The notes beneath the pieces were generated by a model, which did not search any database, was not told the DNA's origin, and was given only the letters and a program-made list of their open reading frames with translations. Positions 5,883 to 7,597 of a DNA stretch of 7,597 bases are shown here, piece by piece (the stretch's first letter is position 1; each line of letters begins with the position of its first letter). The stretch comes from JAIBJP01 sp035639875. GTDB lineage: Bacteria > Actinomycetota > Thermoleophilia > Gaiellales > Gaiellaceae. The DNA lies in the NCBI GenBank assembly GCA_035639875.1, contig DASQXE010000130.1:1-7597 (forward strand), given 5' to 3'. The position numbers and the translations under genes are program-made.

Positions 5883-6244
5883 GGCGGATCAACCTTCCTG
5901 CGGCGCTCTTGCGCGCCGAGGGGCTCGTCGTCTCAGCGGCCGCGATTGCCCTCTATGTCGACGGCGATTACGCGATCTGGGCGCTGATCGCGTTCGTCCT
6001 CCTACCCGATCTCTCGTTTGCGGCCTACGTCGCCGGGCCGGGCGTGGGGGCACTCGTCTACAACGCCGCGCATACATACGTGTGGCCGGTTGCGCTCGCG
6101 GCGGCCTGCCTGCTCACGGGCTCGCCGAGCCTGCCGGTGGAGATCGCCCTCATCTGGAGCGCACACATCGGCGTTGACCGGTTTTTGGGCTACGGGCTCA
6201 AGTATCCGACGGCCTTCAAGGACACCCATCTCGGCCGCGTTTGA
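5876..6244 (+). CDS. DUF4260 family small integral membrane protein
   Basis: The 122-residue protein fits DUF4260 (Pfam PF14079), an uncharacterised bacterial membrane family, in length and motifs. About four hydrophobic segments are visible (roughly 14-28, 32-51, 56-81 with a break, and 87-101). Recognisable family features are LLRAEGL (11-17), LPDLSF (43-48), GPGVGALVYNAAHTY (54-68), WSAHIGVDR (94-102) and the C-terminal GYGLKYPTAFKDTHLGR (105-121). The many conserved polar residues (D45, N63, H66, H97, D101, R102, K109, K115, D116, H118) are more than a simple membrane anchor would need. No function is known, and neighbours give no clear hint. The frame is open upstream and includes an ATG at 5837, but that lies in the loop of the terminator hairpin; the ATG at 5876 gives the family's normal N-terminus. 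The gene converges on the GNAT gene across a 79-base gap. Confidence 0.88.
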   Translation: MRRRINLPAALLRAEGLVVSAAAIALYVDGDYAIWALIAFVLLPDLSFAAYVAGPGVGALVYNAAHTYVWPVALAAACLLTGSPSLPVEIALIWSAHIGVDRFLGYGLKYPTAFKDTHLGRV

Positions 6245-6323
6245 CACTCTCGTCACGGTCTGCGTCACACCCGTTTGACCCGACGCGTTACGCTCGAAAG
6301 CGGGTGGTGGTTCGGGGTGGCCC

Positions 6324-6833
6324 CTAGGCCGGTGGGAGCTCTTCGGGCAGGAGCGAGAACATGAACGCGTCTCGCCGCTCACCGCCGATGTCGAGGTAAC
6401 GGCGCAAGAGCCCCTCCCGCGTGAAGCCGGCCTTCCCCGCCACCCGCAGCGAGGCGACGTTTCCGGGTTCGGCGGTCAGTTGTAGGCGCGCGAGCGCCTC
6501 ACCCTCGAGCGCCCAGCGGGAGACGAGGCGCAGTGCTCGCGTAGCGACTCCCCGCCCACGGGCGTCGCGCTTCACCCAGTACCCGACCTCGCCGATCCGG
6601 TCGGTGGCCAGCCGCAGTCCGATGCCGCCAAGCAGCTCGCCGCTTCGCCGGTCCGTGATCGCAAAGGCCCGCTCGTTTGTCGAGAGGATGAACTCCCTCG
6701 CGTCGGCCTCCGTGTACGGGAAGGGGATGCGCGTCCAGCGCGAGATCTCGGGATCGTTCAGGCACGCGACGAGCGCTTGGACGTCGGCCTCCGTGAACGG
6801 GCGGAGGCGGACCGCCTCATCCTCGAGGCTCAC
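6324..6833 (-). CDS. GNAT family N-acetyltransferase, RimJ/RimL-like
   Basis: The 169-residue product matches the Acetyltransf_3/RimJ-RimL branch of GNAT enzymes, which transfer acetyl from acetyl-CoA to a protein N-terminus or another amine. Seen are VRLRPFTEADVQAL (8-21), GELLGGIGL (65-73), EVGYWVKRDARGRGVATRAL (82-101; the R-G-R-G-V-A pyrophosphate-binding loop is at about 92-97), LTAEPGNVASLRVAGKAGF (119-137) and EGLLRRYLDIGGERRDAFMFS (140-160). The PGNVASLRVAGKAGF stretch is the usual N-x-x-S/A-x-x-x-x-x-K-x-G-F motif. The start is GTG at 6833, which overlaps the mutase stop as GTGA, so translation is probably coupled. The frame stays open upstream to the window edge, but that extension overlaps the mutase in another frame and has no family match. 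The substrate cannot be told from sequence. A link to the mutase is suggested only by the overlap. Confidence 0.88.
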   Translation of the reverse strand: MSLEDEAVRLRPFTEADVQALVACLNDPEISRWTRIPFPYTEADAREFILSTNERAFAITDRRSGELLGGIGLRLATDRIGEVGYWVKRDARGRGVATRALRLVSRWALEGEALARLQLTAEPGNVASLRVAGKAGFTREGLLRRYLDIGGERRDAFMFSLLPEELPPA

Positions 6834-7597
6834 GGAGCGAGGTGAGCGTCGTACGTGCCGAACTCCTCGCGCAGGGCGTTGCAGATCTCTCCAACGGTGC
6901 ACAGCGTGCGCAGAGCCTCGCGCATCGGAGGCAACAAGTTGTCCCTCCCGCGCGCCGTCTTCCGAACGCGCTCGATCGCGTCCTCGGCTGCCGCGGCATC
7001 CCGCTCCGCGCGCACCCGCTGCGTCCGCTCGACCTGACGCCGCTCGGCCTCGGGGTCGAGGACGTGCAACTCGATCGCCTCCTCCTCGGCTTCGGCGAAG
7101 CGATTCACGCCGACGATCACCTTCTCGCCCGTCTCGAGCGCCCGCTCGTGCTGAAAGGCAGCCTCCTCGATCTCGTGTTGCGTGAACCCCTGCTCGATTG
7201 CCTCGACCGCTCCGCCGAGCTCGTCCACCTGCTCGATCAGCTCCCACGCGCGCTCCTCGAGCTCGCGCGTGAGCGTCTCGATGAAGTACGCGCCACCAAG
7301 TGGGTCGGCCGTGTCCGTCCCGCCGGCCTCGTGCGCGAGGATCTGCTGGGTGCGCAGGGCGATCCGCACCGAGTTCTCGCTCGGGAGCGCGAGCGCCTCG
7401 TCGAAGGCGTTCGTGTGGATCGACTGCGCCCCGCCGCACACGGCCGAGAGCGCCTGCACGGCGACGCGCACGATGTTGTTCTCCGGCTGCTGCGCGGTGA
7501 GCGTCGACCCGCCCGTCTGGGCATGGAAGCGGAGCGCCTGGGCTTTCGGATTCGTCGCCCCGAACCGCTCGCGCATGATCCGGGCCCACAGGCGCCG
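6830..7597 (-). CDS. Methylmalonyl-CoA mutase-type acyl-CoA mutase large subunit, C-terminal half (5' end outside window)
   Basis: The last 255 residues are visible; the frame is open to the window edge. B12-dependent acyl-CoA mutases rearrange the acyl-CoA carbon skeleton, for example (R)-methylmalonyl-CoA to succinyl-CoA. Landmarks, numbered from the first visible residue, are RRLWARIMRERFG (1-13), RFHAQTGGSTLTAQQPENN (23-41), QSIHTNAFDEALALP (58-72), RIALRTQQILAHE (78-90), DTADPLGGAYF (95-105), GGAVEAIEQGF (128-138), VGVNRF (162-167) and the C-terminal TVGEICNALREEFGTY (234-249). The protein ends there, as in large subunits whose B12-binding domain is a separate small protein; no such small subunit is seen. 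The GGSTLTAQQP version is shared by split mutases, including isobutyryl- and hydroxyisobutyryl-CoA mutases, whereas classical fused MCM has SGWSLTAQD. The residues that set substrate choice are in the missing half. Nearby pccB favours methylmalonyl-CoA, as inference. Confidence 0.92.
   Translation of the reverse strand, partial: RRLWARIMRERFGATNPKAQALRFHAQTGGSTLTAQQPENNIVRVAVQALSAVCGGAQSIHTNAFDEALALPSENSVRIALRTQQILAHEAGGTDTADPLGGAYFIETLTRELEERAWELIEQVDELGGAVEAIEQGFTQHEIEEAAFQHERALETGEKVIVGVNRFAEAEEEAIELHVLDPEAERRQVERTQRVRAERDAAAAEDAIERVRKTARGRDNLLPPMREALRTLCTVGEICNALREEFGTYDAHLAP

Noticed and set aside
6241..6269. TTGACA at 6241-6246 as a promoter -35
   Set aside because: No acceptable -10 hexamer lies 16-18 bases downstream, and a transcript would run antisense into the GNAT gene.
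6268..6306. Weak inverted repeat CACCCG...CGGGTG between the DUF4260 and GNAT genes as a terminator
   Set aside because: Six-base arms with a 27-base loop and no T-run; not stable enough to call.
6304..6327. Seven-codon frame (GTG to TAG) after a TACGCT element in the gap before the GNAT stop
   Set aside because: Too short to support, with no family or conservation evidence; the TACGCT spacing is probably chance.
6834..7589. Upstream extension of the GNAT gene to 421 residues
   Set aside because: The extension is an out-of-frame shadow of the mutase; GNAT similarity begins at the GTG at 6833.
1..7597. CRISPR array, tRNA/rRNA, transposon or phage gene
   Set aside because: No spaced direct repeats, cloverleaf-like segments, transposase or integrase motifs were seen on either strand.

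Overview
The window is very GC-rich and densely coding, with short gaps, overlapping start and stop codons, and several genes that lack a Shine-Dalgarno sequence. The proteins look actinobacterial: a PccB-type acyl-CoA carboxyltransferase, a split-type acyl-CoA mutase large subunit, a DUF4260 membrane protein and a GGDEF/HD-GYP protein. The overall style is like Thermoleophilia (Gaiellales/Solirubrobacterales), but that placement is inference; the sequence contains no rRNA or tRNA to confirm it.

Layout. Positions 2-727 (+) hold the 3' end of a GGDEF/HD-GYP cyclic-di-GMP signalling protein. After a 27-base gap come two tandem paralogous genes, 755-1738 and 1738-2640 (+). Each encodes a single-pass, probably extracytoplasmic, beta-propeller-like protein of unknown function, and they are joined by a TGATG stop/start overlap. 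The second paralog meets pccB (2637-4205, minus) tail to tail, and the two stop codons share one CTAG. A 108-base divergent region separates pccB from a secreted five-Asp-box sialidase-fold protein (4314-5810, +). That gene is followed by a strong hairpin (5822-5852) and a small DUF4260 integral membrane protein (5876-6244, +). On the minus strand a GNAT acetyltransferase (6324-6833) overlaps by four bases the end of an acyl-CoA mutase large subunit (6830-7597, 5' end outside the window).

How the genes fit together. PccB and the mutase fit the propionyl-CoA to methylmalonyl-CoA to succinyl-CoA route, although the mutase's substrate-specifying half lies outside the window and no biotin carboxylase, epimerase or B12-binding subunit is present here. 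The GNAT gene is translationally coupled to the mutase. The plus-strand genes have no evident link to that pathway. No CRISPR array, insertion sequence, prophage, tRNA or defence system is visible. The least explained content is the pair of membrane-anchored paralogs and the DUF4260 protein.
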